Shown here piece after piece: positions 47,750-57,059 of a stretch of DNA of 64,000 nucleotides (within the stretch, counting starts at the first letter, position 1; each line of letters begins with the position of its first letter). A program made the translations under genes and the position numbers. The notes beneath the pieces are model-generated. The model worked only from the letters and a program-made list of their open reading frames with translations, made no database searches and was not told the DNA's origin. Source of the stretch: Enterobacter cancerogenus (GTDB lineage Bacteria; Pseudomonadota; Gammaproteobacteria; Enterobacterales; Enterobacteriaceae). The DNA lies in contig NZ_CP077290.1 of the NCBI RefSeq assembly GCF_019047785.1, forward strand, positions 558,001 through 622,000, given 5' to 3'.

Positions 47750-48355
47750 ATGAAACTGTTCTACAAACCGGGCGCCTGCTCTCTTGCTTCCCATATCACC
47801 CTGCGCGAAAGCGGCAAGGATTTCACGCTTGATGGCGTCGACCTGATGAAGAAGCGCCTGGAAAATGGCGATGACTATTTTGCCATTAACCCGAAGGGAC
47901 AAGTTCCGGCTCTGCTGCTGGATGACGGTACGTTGCTCACCGAGGGCGTGGCGATTATGCAGTTCCTCGCGGACAATGTGCCCGACCGCCAGCTCCTTGC
48001 TCCGACCGGCAGCATCGCCCGTTATAAGACGCTGGAGTGGCTGAACTATATCGCTACCGAGCTGCACAAAGGCTTTACTCCGCTGTTCCGCCCGGATACG
48101 CCGGAAGAGTACAAACCTACCGTGCGCGCGCTGCTGGAGAAAAAGCTGCAGTACATTAACGACTCGCTGAAAGACGATCAGTGGATTTCCGGCGCCCGTT
48201 TCACCATTGCCGATGCGTATCTGTTCACCGTTCTGCGCTGGGCGCGCGCGGTGAAGTTGAATATGGATGGCTTAGACCATGTTGCGGCGTATATGACGCG
48301 CGTGGCGGAGCGTCCGGCGGTTGCCGCGGCGCTGAAAGCAGAAGGGTTGAACTGA
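47750..48355 (+). CDS. gstA: Glutathione S-transferase GstA
   Basis: 201 residues, a beta-class glutathione transferase. The N-terminal thioredoxin-like domain starts [20 protein letters not shown], with Cys10 typical of bacterial beta-class enzymes, and [14 protein letters not shown] (about 48-61) binds glutathione. The C-terminal helical domain has [14 protein letters not shown] (about 150-163). It conjugates glutathione to electrophiles and protects against peroxide. AAGGAG precedes the ATG. Confidence 0.95.
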   Translation: MKLFYKPGACSLASHITLRESGKDFTLDGVDLMKKRLENGDDYFAINPKGQVPALLLDDGTLLTEGVAIMQFLADNVPDRQLLAPTGSIARYKTLEWLNYIATELHKGFTPLFRPDTPEEYKPTVRALLEKKLQYINDSLKDDQWISGARFTIADAYLFTVLRWARAVKLNMDGLDHVAAYMTRVAERPAVAAALKAEGLN

Positions 48356-48371
48356 CCGGGCGGTTTGTGTT

Positions 48372-48398
48372 GCCGGGTGGCGCTCACGCTCACCCGGC
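48372..48398. repeat. REP-like palindrome between gstA and pdxY
   Basis: GCCGGGTGGCGC and GCTCACCCGGC form a GC-rich imperfect palindrome followed by CTACAA, the classic REP context. It separates the convergent genes. Confidence 0.8.
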
Positions 48399-48432
48399 CT
48401 ACAACTTCATGCGCAGCGCCGCCGGGCGATGA

Positions 48433-49293
48433 TTATAAGCGAGTGGCGCTGAAGTAGTGGTCAGGCTTCGCAATACGCTCCTGCGCCGCCACAACCTGTA
48501 ATTCGTACTCATGCATGTCTTTGGTGGTAATCATAATTTCATACACGGCTGCAGTGACATGCTCAAGCGCATCGCGCAGGGTTGCGCCCTGCAGCAGTTT
48601 CACCAGCAGTAAACCGCTGGTCACGTCCCCCACCCCAACCGGCTGACGCACGCCAAAATCGACCAGCGGTCGGCTGATGTGCCAGGCGTCATCCCTTGTC
48701 ACCAGCAGCATTTCAAAACGGTCCTGGCTTATCCCTGCGCGTGCGAGGTGCTTCACCAGGACAATCTCCGGCCCCTGAGCAATCAGTTCGCGGGACGCAC
48801 TTACCGCCTCGTCGACGCTATTGACCGGGTGCTCGCAGAGGATCTCCAGTTCGAGCAGGTTTGGGGCGATGATATCACTCGCCGGTAGCGCGTGGCGCAC
48901 GTGAAACTCCGCCACGCCGGGCGCGACGATGCAGCCTTTCTCAGGATGCCCCATCACCGGATCGCAGAAATACTTTGCTGACGGGTTCGCAGCTTTAACC
49001 TGGCGTACGATGCCAAGGATGTGCTCACCCTGCTCTGCGGAGCCAAGATAGCCGCTCAGCACGGCGTCACAGCGCTTGAGCTGGTCGATATCAGCAATGC
49101 CCTGCACGATCTCCGTCAAATGGGAGGGCGGCATCACGCAGCCGGTCCATTTGCCGTATTGCGTATGATTAGAAAACTGAACGGTATTAAGGGGCCAGAC
49201 GTTGGCACCGAGGCGGCGCATGGGGAATTCCGCAGCGCTGTTACCCGCATGTCCAAAAACAACGTGGGACTGAATGGCGAGGATATTCTTCAT
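48433..49293 (-). CDS. pdxY: Pyridoxal kinase PdxY
   Basis: 286 residues, ribokinase-like. It phosphorylates pyridoxal to pyridoxal phosphate in vitamin B6 salvage. [20 protein letters not shown] starts the fold, [17 protein letters not shown] and [13 protein letters not shown] (about 116-128) form the substrate site, and [15 protein letters not shown] (about 221-235) is the anion hole with the catalytic Asp. The frame is open to 49356, but the ATG at 49293 is the E. coli start. It follows tyrS and its terminator by 70 bases, the E. coli order. Confidence 0.95.
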   Translation of the reverse strand: MKNILAIQSHVVFGHAGNSAAEFPMRRLGANVWPLNTVQFSNHTQYGKWTGCVMPPSHLTEIVQGIADIDQLKRCDAVLSGYLGSAEQGEHILGIVRQVKAANPSAKYFCDPVMGHPEKGCIVAPGVAEFHVRHALPASDIIAPNLLELEILCEHPVNSVDEAVSASRELIAQGPEIVLVKHLARAGISQDRFEMLLVTRDDAWHISRPLVDFGVRQPVGVGDVTSGLLLVKLLQGATLRDALEHVTAAVYEIMITTKDMHEYELQVVAAQERIAKPDHYFSATRL

Positions 49294-49321
49294 TTTTTGC
49301 TTACCACTACCCTGAACAAAC

Positions 49322-49347
49322 AAAAGGGGCGTGGTTTCCCACGCCCC
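49322..49347 (-). terminator. Terminator between tyrS and pdxY
   Basis: On the minus strand GGGGCGTGG pairs with CCACGCCCC around a GAAA loop, a stable tetraloop, followed by TTTTGTTTG. pdxY would receive only read-through unless it has its own promoter. Confidence 0.9.
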
Positions 49348-49363
49348 TGGCGACATTTTTTAA

Positions 49364-50638
49364 TTACTTCCAGCACACCAGACAGTAGTTTTTCTTACCG
49401 CGACGCAGCAACGTGTAGCGGCCATACAGACGGTCCCCTTCAACGAAGGTGTATTCCGGGTCGGCCTGTTTTTCGCCGTTGATGGTGATGGCGTTAGAGG
49501 CGATGGTTTTACGTGCCTGGCCGCGGGACGGCTGCAGCTCGGAATCCACCAGCGCCTGCATCAGGTCTGCACCTTTTTCCATCTCAACCATCGGCACGCC
49601 ATCCTGCGCCAGCTGTTCGAAGTCCGCTTCGCTTAAATCGCTCAGGGTGCCGTTGAACAGGCTTGCCGTAATGCGTTTTGCGGCCGCCAGACCTTCTTCG
49701 CCATGAACCAGTTTGGTCACTTCGTCCGCCAGCACGTACTGCGCGCGTGGCGCTTTACCGCTGTTTTTGTCTTCTTCTTCAAGCGCATTGATCGCCTCAA
49801 TATCCATGAAGGTGAAGAATTTCAGGAAACGATACACGTCGGCGTCGGCGGTGTTGATCCAGAACTGATAGAACTTGTACGGGCTGGTTTTCTTCGGATC
49901 GAGCCATACCGCGCCGCCTTCGGTTTTACCAAATTTGGTGCCGTCGGCTTTAGTGATCAGCGGTACGGTCAGGCCAAAGACCTGATTCTGATGCAGACGA
50001 CGGGTCAAATCGATACCGGAGGTGATGTTCCCCCACTGGTCGGAACCGCCAATTTGCAATGCCACGCCGTGCAGTTTGTTCAGGCAGGCAAAGTCATAGC
50101 CCTGCAGCAGGTTGTAGGAAAACTCGGTAAAGGAGATGCCCTGATCGTCACGATTCAGACGCTGCTTCACCGCTTCTTTGTTTATCATCTGGTTAACAGA
50201 GAAGTGTTTGCCGATGTCGCGCAGGAAGGTCAGCACGTTCATGCCACCAAACCAGTCATAGTTATTCGCGGCAATAGCGGCGTTGTCACCACAGTTGAAG
50301 TCGAGGAAAGGGGCAACCTGTTTGCGGATTTTATCCACCCACTCCTGCACCGTGTCTTCAGTGTTCAGTTTACGCTCAGCGGCTTTAAAGCTTGGGTCGC
50401 CAATCAGACCGGTCGCGCCGCCCACCAGTGCGACCGGCTTGTGGCCCGCCATCTGGAAGCGTTTCAGGCATAACAAGGGAACAAGATGCCCCAAATGCAA
50501 GCTGTCAGCGGTGGGATCGAAGCCGCAATAGAGCGCGATCGGGCCTTGCGCCAGTCGCTCTGCTAACGCTTCTTCGTCCGTCACCTGGGCCACGAGGCCC
50601 CGCTCTTGCAATTGTTTAATCAAGTTACTGCTTGCCAT
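49364..50638 (-). CDS. tyrS: Tyrosine--tRNA ligase TyrS
   Basis: 424 residues, the E. coli length. The class I catalytic domain has the HIGH-type HLGHLVPLL (about 48-56), [13 protein letters not shown] (about 190-202, amino acid/tRNA contact) and the KMSKS equivalent KFGKT (about 235-239). A C-terminal S4 RNA-binding domain carries [15 protein letters not shown] (about 360-374). The ATG at 50638 is the E. coli start ([10 protein letters not shown]). It is the essential charger of tRNA-Tyr, first in tyrS-pdxY and downstream of pdxH. Confidence 0.98.
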   Translation of the reverse strand: MASSNLIKQLQERGLVAQVTDEEALAERLAQGPIALYCGFDPTADSLHLGHLVPLLCLKRFQMAGHKPVALVGGATGLIGDPSFKAAERKLNTEDTVQEWVDKIRKQVAPFLDFNCGDNAAIAANNYDWFGGMNVLTFLRDIGKHFSVNQMINKEAVKQRLNRDDQGISFTEFSYNLLQGYDFACLNKLHGVALQIGGSDQWGNITSGIDLTRRLHQNQVFGLTVPLITKADGTKFGKTEGGAVWLDPKKTSPYKFYQFWINTADADVYRFLKFFTFMDIEAINALEEEDKNSGKAPRAQYVLADEVTKLVHGEEGLAAAKRITASLFNGTLSDLSEADFEQLAQDGVPMVEMEKGADLMQALVDSELQPSRGQARKTIASNAITINGEKQADPEYTFVEGDRLYGRYTLLRRGKKNYCLVCWK

Positions 50639-50763
50639 CAAATTCTCCATGTATAAACGACTGCACCTTTGCCGGTACACGACTTTTCGCCTGGTGCGAA
50701 AGGAACATAGAATAAAGCGCTGGCGCACGTTGCGCTAGCGCTTAAAACAACAAATTTCGGGGT

Positions 50764-51420
50764 TTAGGGTGCCAGTCTGTCAATTTTCCAGCCGTTGCTC
50801 TCGCGCTGGTATAAAAAGCGGTCGTGCAGGCGATGCTCGCCCCCCTGCCAGAATTCCATCTGTTCGATGGGGATGCGGAACCCGCCCCAGAAGCTCGGTA
50901 ACGGCACTTCGCCCTGCTGGAATTTCTGTTTTAACTCGAGGAATTTGCTTTCAAGCACGCCGCGCGCCGAAATGCGGCTGGACTGCTTAGAGACCCACGC
51001 GCCAATCTGGCTGTCGCGCGGACGGCTGTGGAAATACTTCACCACCTCCAGCGTCGAGAGGCGTTCGACTTTACCGGTGACCATGACCTGACGCTCCAGC
51101 ATGTGCCAGGGGAACAGCAGGCTAATACGGGGATTGCGTTCGAGATGGTGCGCCTTGCGGCTGCCAAGATTGGTATAGAACACCAACCCTTTTTCATCAT
51201 AATGCTTGAGCAACACGATGCGCTGGTAAGGCTGGCCGTTTTCATCAACCGTGGCAACAACCATGGCCGTGGGGTCAGCGAGCTTAGCCTCGCAGGCCTG
51301 TTTCAGCCAGCGCTCAAAAAGCGCCAGCGGTTCAGCGGGAAGATCCTGGCGGCGAAGACCGCCTTTGGTGTATTCACGGCGCAGGTGCGCAATTTGCTGC
51401 AGTTCGTCGTTATCTGACAT
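50764..51420 (-). CDS. pdxH: Pyridoxamine 5'-phosphate oxidase PdxH
   Basis: 218 residues, as in E. coli. The FMN enzyme oxidises pyridoxine and pyridoxamine phosphates to pyridoxal phosphate. A split-barrel flavin fold with [19 protein letters not shown] (about 67-85), [19 protein letters not shown] (FMN phosphate contacts) and the C-terminal signature [18 protein letters not shown] (about 174-191) is complete. It is placed with pdxY around tyrS, making a B6 group. Confidence 0.97.
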   Translation of the reverse strand: MSDNDELQQIAHLRREYTKGGLRRQDLPAEPLALFERWLKQACEAKLADPTAMVVATVDENGQPYQRIVLLKHYDEKGLVFYTNLGSRKAHHLERNPRISLLFPWHMLERQVMVTGKVERLSTLEVVKYFHSRPRDSQIGAWVSKQSSRISARGVLESKFLELKQKFQQGEVPLPSFWGGFRIPIEQMEFWQGGEHRLHDRFLYQRESNGWKIDRLAP

Positions 51421-51477
51421 GGCGTTAGCTGAAATAGACTTAGGGTGGCGCTATTGTGCGCCGCCCCTGTGAAAATC

Positions 51478-51801
51478 TCAACGCTTCGGATTTTCTAACT
51501 GGCAATTGTTCAGCACGATACGGTCGCGTTTATAGACCGTGGCGCTGTCACCTTTCGACCAGAAGACATAGATCCCGTCGGTATAGCGAGCGCCAGAGGC
51601 CGACATGCCCTGCTTGAGGGTCAGGAGTTTATTGTCATAAATAAAGCTGGCTTCCTGACGCGGGTTGTTCAGCTTCACGGTGAGCGGTTTTTCATCACAG
51701 CGATACTCCAGGGTATCGGTCTGCATGCGTTCAACGAACTGGTTATAGGCACTGCATCCTGCAAGTAAAAAAGGCAGAGTAATAAGAAGAAGTTTTTTCA
51801 T
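51478..51801 (-). CDS. mliC: Membrane-bound lysozyme inhibitor MliC (YdhA)
   Basis: 107 residues. A lipoprotein signal with lipobox LLAGC (Cys16) leads to a small beta-barrel that inhibits C-type lysozyme. [17 protein letters not shown]-like [19 protein letters not shown] (the loop with Ser and Lys that enters the lysozyme active site) and the final NCQLENP are family features. It is anchored in the outer membrane, protecting peptidoglycan from host lysozyme. It lies downstream of anmK. Confidence 0.93.
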   Translation of the reverse strand: MKKLLLITLPFLLAGCSAYNQFVERMQTDTLEYRCDEKPLTVKLNNPRQEASFIYDNKLLTLKQGMSASGARYTDGIYVFWSKGDSATVYKRDRIVLNNCQLENPKR

Positions 51802-51827
51802 GGCGTGTTCCGTCGACTTTTCTGATC

Positions 51828-51851
51828 CCGGAGGGCGTTATCACCCTCCGG
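51828..51851. terminator. GC-rich hairpin between anmK and mliC
   Basis: CCGGAGGG and CCCTCCGG form a perfect eight-base stem with an eight-base loop. A T4 follows only on the plus strand, so it is better seen as an mRNA-stabilising or weak terminator structure between two minus-strand genes. Confidence 0.5.
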
Positions 51852-51895
51852 CTTTTCGTCATATTCTAACGGCTGGCCGCAGCACTGAAATTCAG

Positions 51896-53020
51896 TTAAC
51901 TCTGATTATGACGAGGATTTGCGGGGTAAATCGCCCCCAGCACACTGGCTTCACGCGCGCCGGTGACGGACGGTAAATTGCCCGGCAGGCCGGCAACGGT
52001 ACGCCACGCAAGCCAGGCGAAGGCCAGAGCCTCCATATCATCCCCGCTGATCCCGGCCTCATCCGTGGTCGAGACTTCGGTCCCTGGCAACAACCCGGCG
52101 AGACGTGCCATCACCAGCGGGTTACGGCTGCCACCGCCGCACACCAGCAGCCGCTCGCATCCGCCGCTGAGCATGACCTGTTCAGATATCGAGACAGCGG
52201 TCAACTCCACCAGCGTGGTCTGGACGTCCTGCGCGGCCAGCGCCGGGAACGGCGCCAGCTGGCGCTCCAGCCAGCCATAGTTGAAATATTCACGGCCGGT
52301 GCTTTTAGGCGCAGGAAGCGAAAAATAGGGATCGCTTAACATGGATTGCAGGAGCGGCAGGACAACTTTACCTTCGCTCGCCCACTGCGCGTCCTTGTCG
52401 TAGGGTTTGCCGCACTGACGCCAGATCCAGGCATCCATCAGCATATTGCCCGGCCCCGTATCGTACCCGCGTACCGGCTGGCCCGGGATCAGCATCGACA
52501 GGTTGGCGATCCCGCCAATGTTGAGCACCATCCGTCGTTCGCTGGGGTGTGCCAGCAGCGCCTGATGGAAAGCTGGAACCAGCGGTGCGCCCTGCCCGCC
52601 AAGGGCAATATCCCGTCGACGAAAATCGCCCACAACCGTGACGCCGGTTTTCGCTACGATCTGGTTGTTATCGCCAATTTGCAGGGTATGCGGCGCGTCG
52701 CCGGTCGGTTCATGCCACACCGTCTGACCGTGGCAGCCAATCGCCACGATATCCTGCGGCTGCAGGTTTTCCTTGTGCATAAGCGCCAGAACAGCATCCG
52801 CGAACAGCGATCCCAGCCGGACATCCAGTTGCCCAAGCTGTGACAACGTCAGCTGCTGGCCCTGACAGATGTTCAGGATGTCCTCTTTCAGCGAGACGGG
52901 GATCGGCCAGGTCAGGCTTGCCTGCTGGGCCACCATGTTTTCATCTATCGCGGCCAGAACGACATCAACACCATCAAGACTGGTGCCTGACATCACGCCT
53001 ATGTATCGACCCGATTTCAT
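51896..53020 (-). CDS. anmK: Anhydro-N-acetylmuramic acid kinase AnmK
   Basis: 374 residues. It hydrolyses and phosphorylates 1,6-anhydro-MurNAc to MurNAc 6-phosphate during cell wall recycling. The N-terminal [19 protein letters not shown] (about 5-23) is the nucleotide loop of this actin-like fold, [20 protein letters not shown] (about 129-148) includes the catalytic Asp, and [14 protein letters not shown] (about 281-294) binds the nucleotide. It is divergent from slyB. Confidence 0.95.
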   Translation of the reverse strand: MKSGRYIGVMSGTSLDGVDVVLAAIDENMVAQQASLTWPIPVSLKEDILNICQGQQLTLSQLGQLDVRLGSLFADAVLALMHKENLQPQDIVAIGCHGQTVWHEPTGDAPHTLQIGDNNQIVAKTGVTVVGDFRRRDIALGGQGAPLVPAFHQALLAHPSERRMVLNIGGIANLSMLIPGQPVRGYDTGPGNMLMDAWIWRQCGKPYDKDAQWASEGKVVLPLLQSMLSDPYFSLPAPKSTGREYFNYGWLERQLAPFPALAAQDVQTTLVELTAVSISEQVMLSGGCERLLVCGGGSRNPLVMARLAGLLPGTEVSTTDEAGISGDDMEALAFAWLAWRTVAGLPGNLPSVTGAREASVLGAIYPANPRHNQS

Positions 53021-53134
53021 GCGCTTTCCTTAGGTTGCGTGGTCTTAGGATAAATACTCAACCACAATCCGGGGGGCTTTTCTATGCGGCGATAATATTT
53101 TTTAACAATGTCAGACACGTACCACAGAGATTTT

Positions 53135-53151
53135 TGTTTATGTCTCGTTAA
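53135..53151 (+). promoter_or_regulatory. PhoP box of slyB
   Basis: TGTTTA, five bases, CGTTAA: one perfect and one 4-of-6 PhoP half. A -10-like TACACT at 53164-53169 starts 12 bases after the box, the usual PhoP promoter geometry. slyB is a conserved PhoP-regulated gene. A second -10 (TATAAT, 53216-53221) suggests a downstream constitutive promoter. Confidence 0.7.
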
Positions 53152-53273
53152 GCCAATTTCAAGTACACTTTTCTTATTGTGCATACAAAGTTATGAACGT
53201 TGGCCTCTTATGCCATATAATTTAGCCATTACGGATGCCCGAACCGGGCGTTGTTGGTGAACAGGAGATTCAA

Positions 53274-53741
53274 ATGATTTTACGTGTACTGGGCGTTTCG
53301 CTGATTGGTTTAACACTGGCTGGTTGTGTGAATGACAGTTCACTCTCTGGCGACGTTTATAGCGCGTCTGAAGCTAAACAGGTGCAGAACGTCACCTACG
53401 GTACGATTGTCAATGCACGTCCTGTACAGATCCAGGGTGGTGATGACAGCAATGTCGTCGGTGCAATCGGCGGTGCCGTTCTGGGTGGTTTCCTGGGTAA
53501 CACCATTGGTGGGGGGACCGGTCGTTCACTGGCCACCGCGGCGGGTGCTGTTGCCGGTGGCGTAGCAGGCCAGGGCGTTCAGGGTGCCATGAACAAAACC
53601 CAGGGTGTTGAACTGGAAATCCGTAAAGATGACGGTAACACCATCATGGTTGTGCAGAAGCAAGGCAGCACCCGCTTCTCTGCAGGCCAGCGCGTCGTGA
53701 TTGCCAGCAACGGCAGCCAGGTGACCGTTTCTCCACGTTAA
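53274..53741 (+). CDS. slyB: Outer membrane lipoprotein SlyB
   Basis: 155 residues, the E. coli length. Lipobox LTLAGC (Cys18), then a glycine-zipper segment (GAIGGAVLGGFLGNTIGGG, about 64-82, and AGAVAGGVAGQGVQGA, about 90-105) and a C-terminal beta domain. SlyB forms rings around outer membrane proteins under stress and is induced by PhoPQ. AGGAG precedes the ATG at 53274; the frame is open 13 codons further. A terminator follows. Confidence 0.96.
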   Translation: MILRVLGVSLIGLTLAGCVNDSSLSGDVYSASEAKQVQNVTYGTIVNARPVQIQGGDDSNVVGAIGGAVLGGFLGNTIGGGTGRSLATAAGAVAGGVAGQGVQGAMNKTQGVELEIRKDDGNTIMVVQKQGSTRFSAGQRVVIASNGSQVTVSPR

Positions 53742-53745
53742 TTTA

Positions 53746-53782
53746 ATAAAGGATACGGTCTACAGGCCGTATCCTTTATCTC
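53746..53782 (+). terminator. Intrinsic terminator of slyB
   Basis: ATAAAGGATACGG and CCGTATCCTTTAT form a 13-base stem with an eight-base loop, followed by CTC. The arm itself supplies the T residues. Confidence 0.85.
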
Positions 53783-53930
53783 ACATGAATATCTGTCATC
53801 CGTTTTAATTGCTAAAACATATTCATCTTATTCATAATTACTTCCCATAATATATTGCTCCTGCGCAAAGTAATTTTTGCATATCATCGCTAAACTCGCC
53901 GCCTTTATTCATTTTTTTGTTAAGATTATT

Positions 53931-55291
53931 ATGCTTGCGATTGGTCGATATGTAAAAAATAGATACATTCCTTTCTTTTTGGGGAGCTTTTTTGTTATAG
54001 GGATATTACATTTCCTGTTTTTGCAACTCGTTAAACACGTCCCCTCTTTTTCACCTTTGTTATTCCCCACGCTGACCATTTTTTTGCTGGTCTTTCATTC
54101 GGTTATCGCCTGCTTTATGGTGATGAAATACTGGTGTGACAAACGGCGGTTGTATCTTGTCGCTATCGCGCTTGCCTTTACCGGCTCTGCGTTGCTGATG
54201 GTCGGGACGCTCTCCAGCTTTCCGGCGTGGCTGAACCTCTATCAGTTCAGTACCATCAACTATAACGATGCGATGATCTATTACATGTTTCGCCATATCC
54301 TGATGGCGGTGTTGTTTATTGTATCTGCCCTGCTGTACGTCCTCCGGAATGTTCCCCTTTCGCGCATGACGCATACTTCTCTTTTTTTTGGCATGCTTCT
54401 TTTTACCGTAGTGATCATTGCCCTCGCCTGGTTTTACTCCAGCCATTCGTCGTTTTTCTCTCTGGACCTGATCGATAATGAAACCCGACATTTTATGGCT
54501 ATATGGAACCGGGTGATTAACATTATCTTAATCGTGCTGTGGGTCGCGACGTTTGTCACGCTGATGATTATTACCCGGATACGTAATATGTTTTGGGTCA
54601 GCGGTAATTTTTTATCGTTGTGTTATATCGGGACGCTTTTGATGATGCTGTTAGCCGGGCAGGCTGAAGATATTTCCTGGTATCGTGCGCGTTTATTTGA
54701 GACCATTGCCACGCTGTTGATTATATTTGTTCTGCTTTATGATGTATTTAATCTCTACCGCGAATCGCATTTGAAGTATCAGCAGTCTTATCAAAACTCC
54801 ATACGTGACCCTCTTACGCGTCTGTACAACCGCAGTTACTTTTACGACGCCCTCAACCATTCGCTGCGCAGCGCGAGCCGTACCCAGCCGGTTTCCGTTG
54901 TCGTAAGCGATCTCGTCGCTTCAAGCGTATCAACGACTGCTACGGGCACCTTCAGGGCGATAAGGTATTAAAATTTGTCGCCAGGCTGCTGATGGACTCG
55001 GTGCGACCGGATGACATTGCTGCGCGTATCGGGGGCGAAGAGTTCGTTCTGATGCTGGCGAATACCCCGCCGGAGACGGCTCGCCAGGTGGCGGAGCGGA
55101 TCCGCGAGAAGCTCAGCAGCTTCGATAAAAACAGCAGCGAGGAACAACTGCCTGAACCCATTACCATCAGCATGGGTGTCTTTACAGCGACGTCAGCCGA
55201 AACGACGGCGGAAACGTGCGTGGAGTGCGCCGATAAGGCGATGTATGAAGCGAAAGAGACGGGTCGCAACCGGGTGGTGGTTTACTCGTGA
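53931..55291 (+). pseudogene. Membrane diguanylate cyclase broken by a one-base deletion
   Basis: A MASE4-like region of seven or eight membrane helices (about 15-290 after the ATG at 53931; a TTG at 53877 is also open) precedes a GGDEF domain. The first frame stops at 54971. The second carries the rest (ARIGGEEFVLML, with the RPDD inhibitory-site motif just before it, and ADKAMYEAKETGRNR) and ends at 55291. They join at 54915-54916: one missing A turns the GAT CGC of the DLDRFKRIND motif into GTCGC. Restored, it would be 453 residues with all catalytic motifs. The gene lies between slyB and slyA, where E. coli has none. Confidence 0.8.
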
Positions 55292-55322
55292 AAAAAAGGC
55301 CTTGCATCAGCAAGGCCTTTTT
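55291..55322. terminator. Bidirectional terminator between the cyclase gene and slyA
   Basis: A 12-base stem (AAAAGGCCTTGC with GCAAGGCCTTTT) and loop ATCA has T-runs on both strands. It serves both convergent genes. Confidence 0.92.
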
Positions 55323-55328
55323 GCAGGA

Positions 55329-55769
55329 TCAGTCGCGCGACTGGAGTTCGTGGATGTTTTGCTCGAGGCGAGCAACAAGCCCGATGAGCATCTCCAGTTC
55401 CTCAGGTGAAATCCCGGAGAGGATCTCCCCTCGCGTCTTGCTGATGACGGCCTCCATCTCGGTGATGATTGGCGCGGCTTTTTCAGTCAGTTTAATCCGC
55501 TTAGCGCGTCGGTCGCTGGCACAGGTCTGCCGGGATATCAGTCCCTTCTCCTCCAGCTGATCGAGCGTACGTACCAGCGAAGGCTGCTCAATGCCGATCG
55601 CCTTTGCCAGTTGAATTTGTGACTGGTCGGGCGGAAGCTGATGGATGTTATGCAGCGTAACCCAATGCGTCTGTGTCAATTCCAGAGGTTTCAGGCGATG
55701 GTCAATCAGAGCACGCCAGACGCGTACCAACCTTGCCAGATCAGAACCTAATGGCGATTCCAATTTCAT
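55329..55769 (-). CDS. slyA: MarR-family regulator SlyA
   Basis: 146 residues, a winged-helix dimer. The recognition region [21 protein letters not shown] (split at about 60-80) and wing [12 protein letters not shown] (about 84-95) are typical. SlyA counters H-NS silencing, with PhoP in Salmonella, and responds to aromatic compounds such as salicylate. It is divergent from ydhIJK, and in enteric bacteria SlyA controls that operon's region. Here it is separated from slyB by the cyclase gene. Confidence 0.96.
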   Translation of the reverse strand: MKLESPLGSDLARLVRVWRALIDHRLKPLELTQTHWVTLHNIHQLPPDQSQIQLAKAIGIEQPSLVRTLDQLEEKGLISRQTCASDRRAKRIKLTEKAAPIITEMEAVISKTRGEILSGISPEELEMLIGLVARLEQNIHELQSRD

Positions 55770-55956
55770 CTCCTTATAATTAGCTTGCTAAGTTATTATA
55801 CTGATTTTAGAATAGTGTGCAGCATTTGTATTGCCAAAACAAATGCAATACTGCATACAGCCGATGTTGTCAGTATGATTTACACTGAATATTCATGCGT
55901 CGTCATGTAAAAACAGGCCATCGTGGCATTCTCCTCACTGCAAAGGATCTCTGCTC

Positions 55957-56193
55957 GTGACGTTCTCGTTAAGCTCCGCGGGATTACCCCTCCAGGACCT
56001 GGTTGTCGGAGCATCCGTCTATTTTCCGCCGCTGTTTAAAGCTGTCCTGCTGGGCTTTTTGATCTGGCTTGTGGCACACCGCGTGCTGCGCGACTGGATG
56101 TACTCCGGCGAAATCTGGCATCCGATGCTGATGGATCTCTCCCTCTTTGCCCTCTCCGTGTGTCTTGGCCTTGCCGTATTGGTTGTGTGGTGA
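55957..56193 (+). CDS. ydhI: DUF1656 membrane protein YdhI
   Basis: 78 residues from a GTG at 55957, with two membrane helices (about 28-45 and 57-77). It is the AaeX-like small subunit found beside HlyD-type and FUSC-type efflux proteins. [13 protein letters not shown] (about 15-27) is the DUF1656 signature. The ribosome site is AAGGA about 12 bases upstream. It precedes ydhJ by two bases. Efflux substrate unknown. Confidence 0.9.
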   Translation: MTFSLSSAGLPLQDLVVGASVYFPPLFKAVLLGFLIWLVAHRVLRDWMYSGEIWHPMLMDLSLFALSVCLGLAVLVVW

Positions 56194-56195
56194 AT

Positions 56196-57059
56196 ATGTC
56201 CCTGAAAACGCTTAAATACTTTTCCACTCTTTTGGTTCTGGCGCTGGCACTCATCGCGGGTTGGTGGATGTGGAACTACTACATGCAATCGCCCTGGACG
56301 CGGGACGGCAAGGTCCGTGCGGAACAGGTCAGTATTACCCCCCAGGTATCGGGCACGATCACCGCGCTGATGGTGAAGGATAATCAGTTCGTTAAACAGG
56401 GTGAAGTGTTGTTCCGCATTGATGAGACGCCTTTCCACATTGCGGTCCTCAATGCGCAGGCGCAACTTGCTAAAGCCCAGTCCGATCTGGCGAAAGCCAA
56501 TAATGAAGCCAACCGTCGTCGCCATCTGTCGCAGAACTATATTTCGGCGGAGGATCTGGACACCGCCAACCTCAACGTAAAAGCAATGCAGGCCAGCGTT
56601 GAGGTGGCACAGGCCACGCTGAAACAGGCGCAGTGGCAGCTTACCCAGACCGTGGTAAAAGCGCCCGTCGACGGCTGGATAACAAACCTCTCCACCCGCG
56701 TGGGCGATTATGCCACCACCGGACAGCCGGTCTTTGCGTTAGTCGACAGTCACTCGTTTTACGTGGTCGGCTACTTCGAGGAAACCAAGTTGCGTCACAT
56801 TCAGAACGGCGCGCCAGCGACCATAACGCTCTACAGCGGCTCGCAAACGTTACAGGGTCACGTTTCCAGTATTGGCCGCGCCATCTACGATCAGAGCGTC
56901 GAGGCCGATTCAGGCCTGGTGCCAGACATCAAACCTAACGTGCCCTGGGTGCGTCTTGCGCAGCGCGTGCCGGTCCGGGTGGAGTTCGATACCCTTCCGC
57001 AAGGCATCACGCTGGTATCCGGTACCACCTGCACCGTCTCAATCGGGTCAAACCGATGA
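56196..57059 (+). CDS. ydhJ: HlyD-type membrane fusion protein YdhJ
   Basis: 287 residues. One N-terminal membrane helix (about 8-28) is followed by a periplasmic adaptor: a biotinyl/lipoyl-like half ([20 protein letters not shown], about 43-62), a helical hairpin (about 85-140) and a second lipoyl half with beta-barrel ([19 protein letters not shown], about 152-170). It would join the YdhK pump to an outer membrane channel. It starts two bases after ydhI and overlaps ydhK by four. Confidence 0.94.
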   Translation: MSLKTLKYFSTLLVLALALIAGWWMWNYYMQSPWTRDGKVRAEQVSITPQVSGTITALMVKDNQFVKQGEVLFRIDETPFHIAVLNAQAQLAKAQSDLAKANNEANRRRHLSQNYISAEDLDTANLNVKAMQASVEVAQATLKQAQWQLTQTVVKAPVDGWITNLSTRVGDYATTGQPVFALVDSHSFYVVGYFEETKLRHIQNGAPATITLYSGSQTLQGHVSSIGRAIYDQSVEADSGLVPDIKPNVPWVRLAQRVPVRVEFDTLPQGITLVSGTTCTVSIGSNR

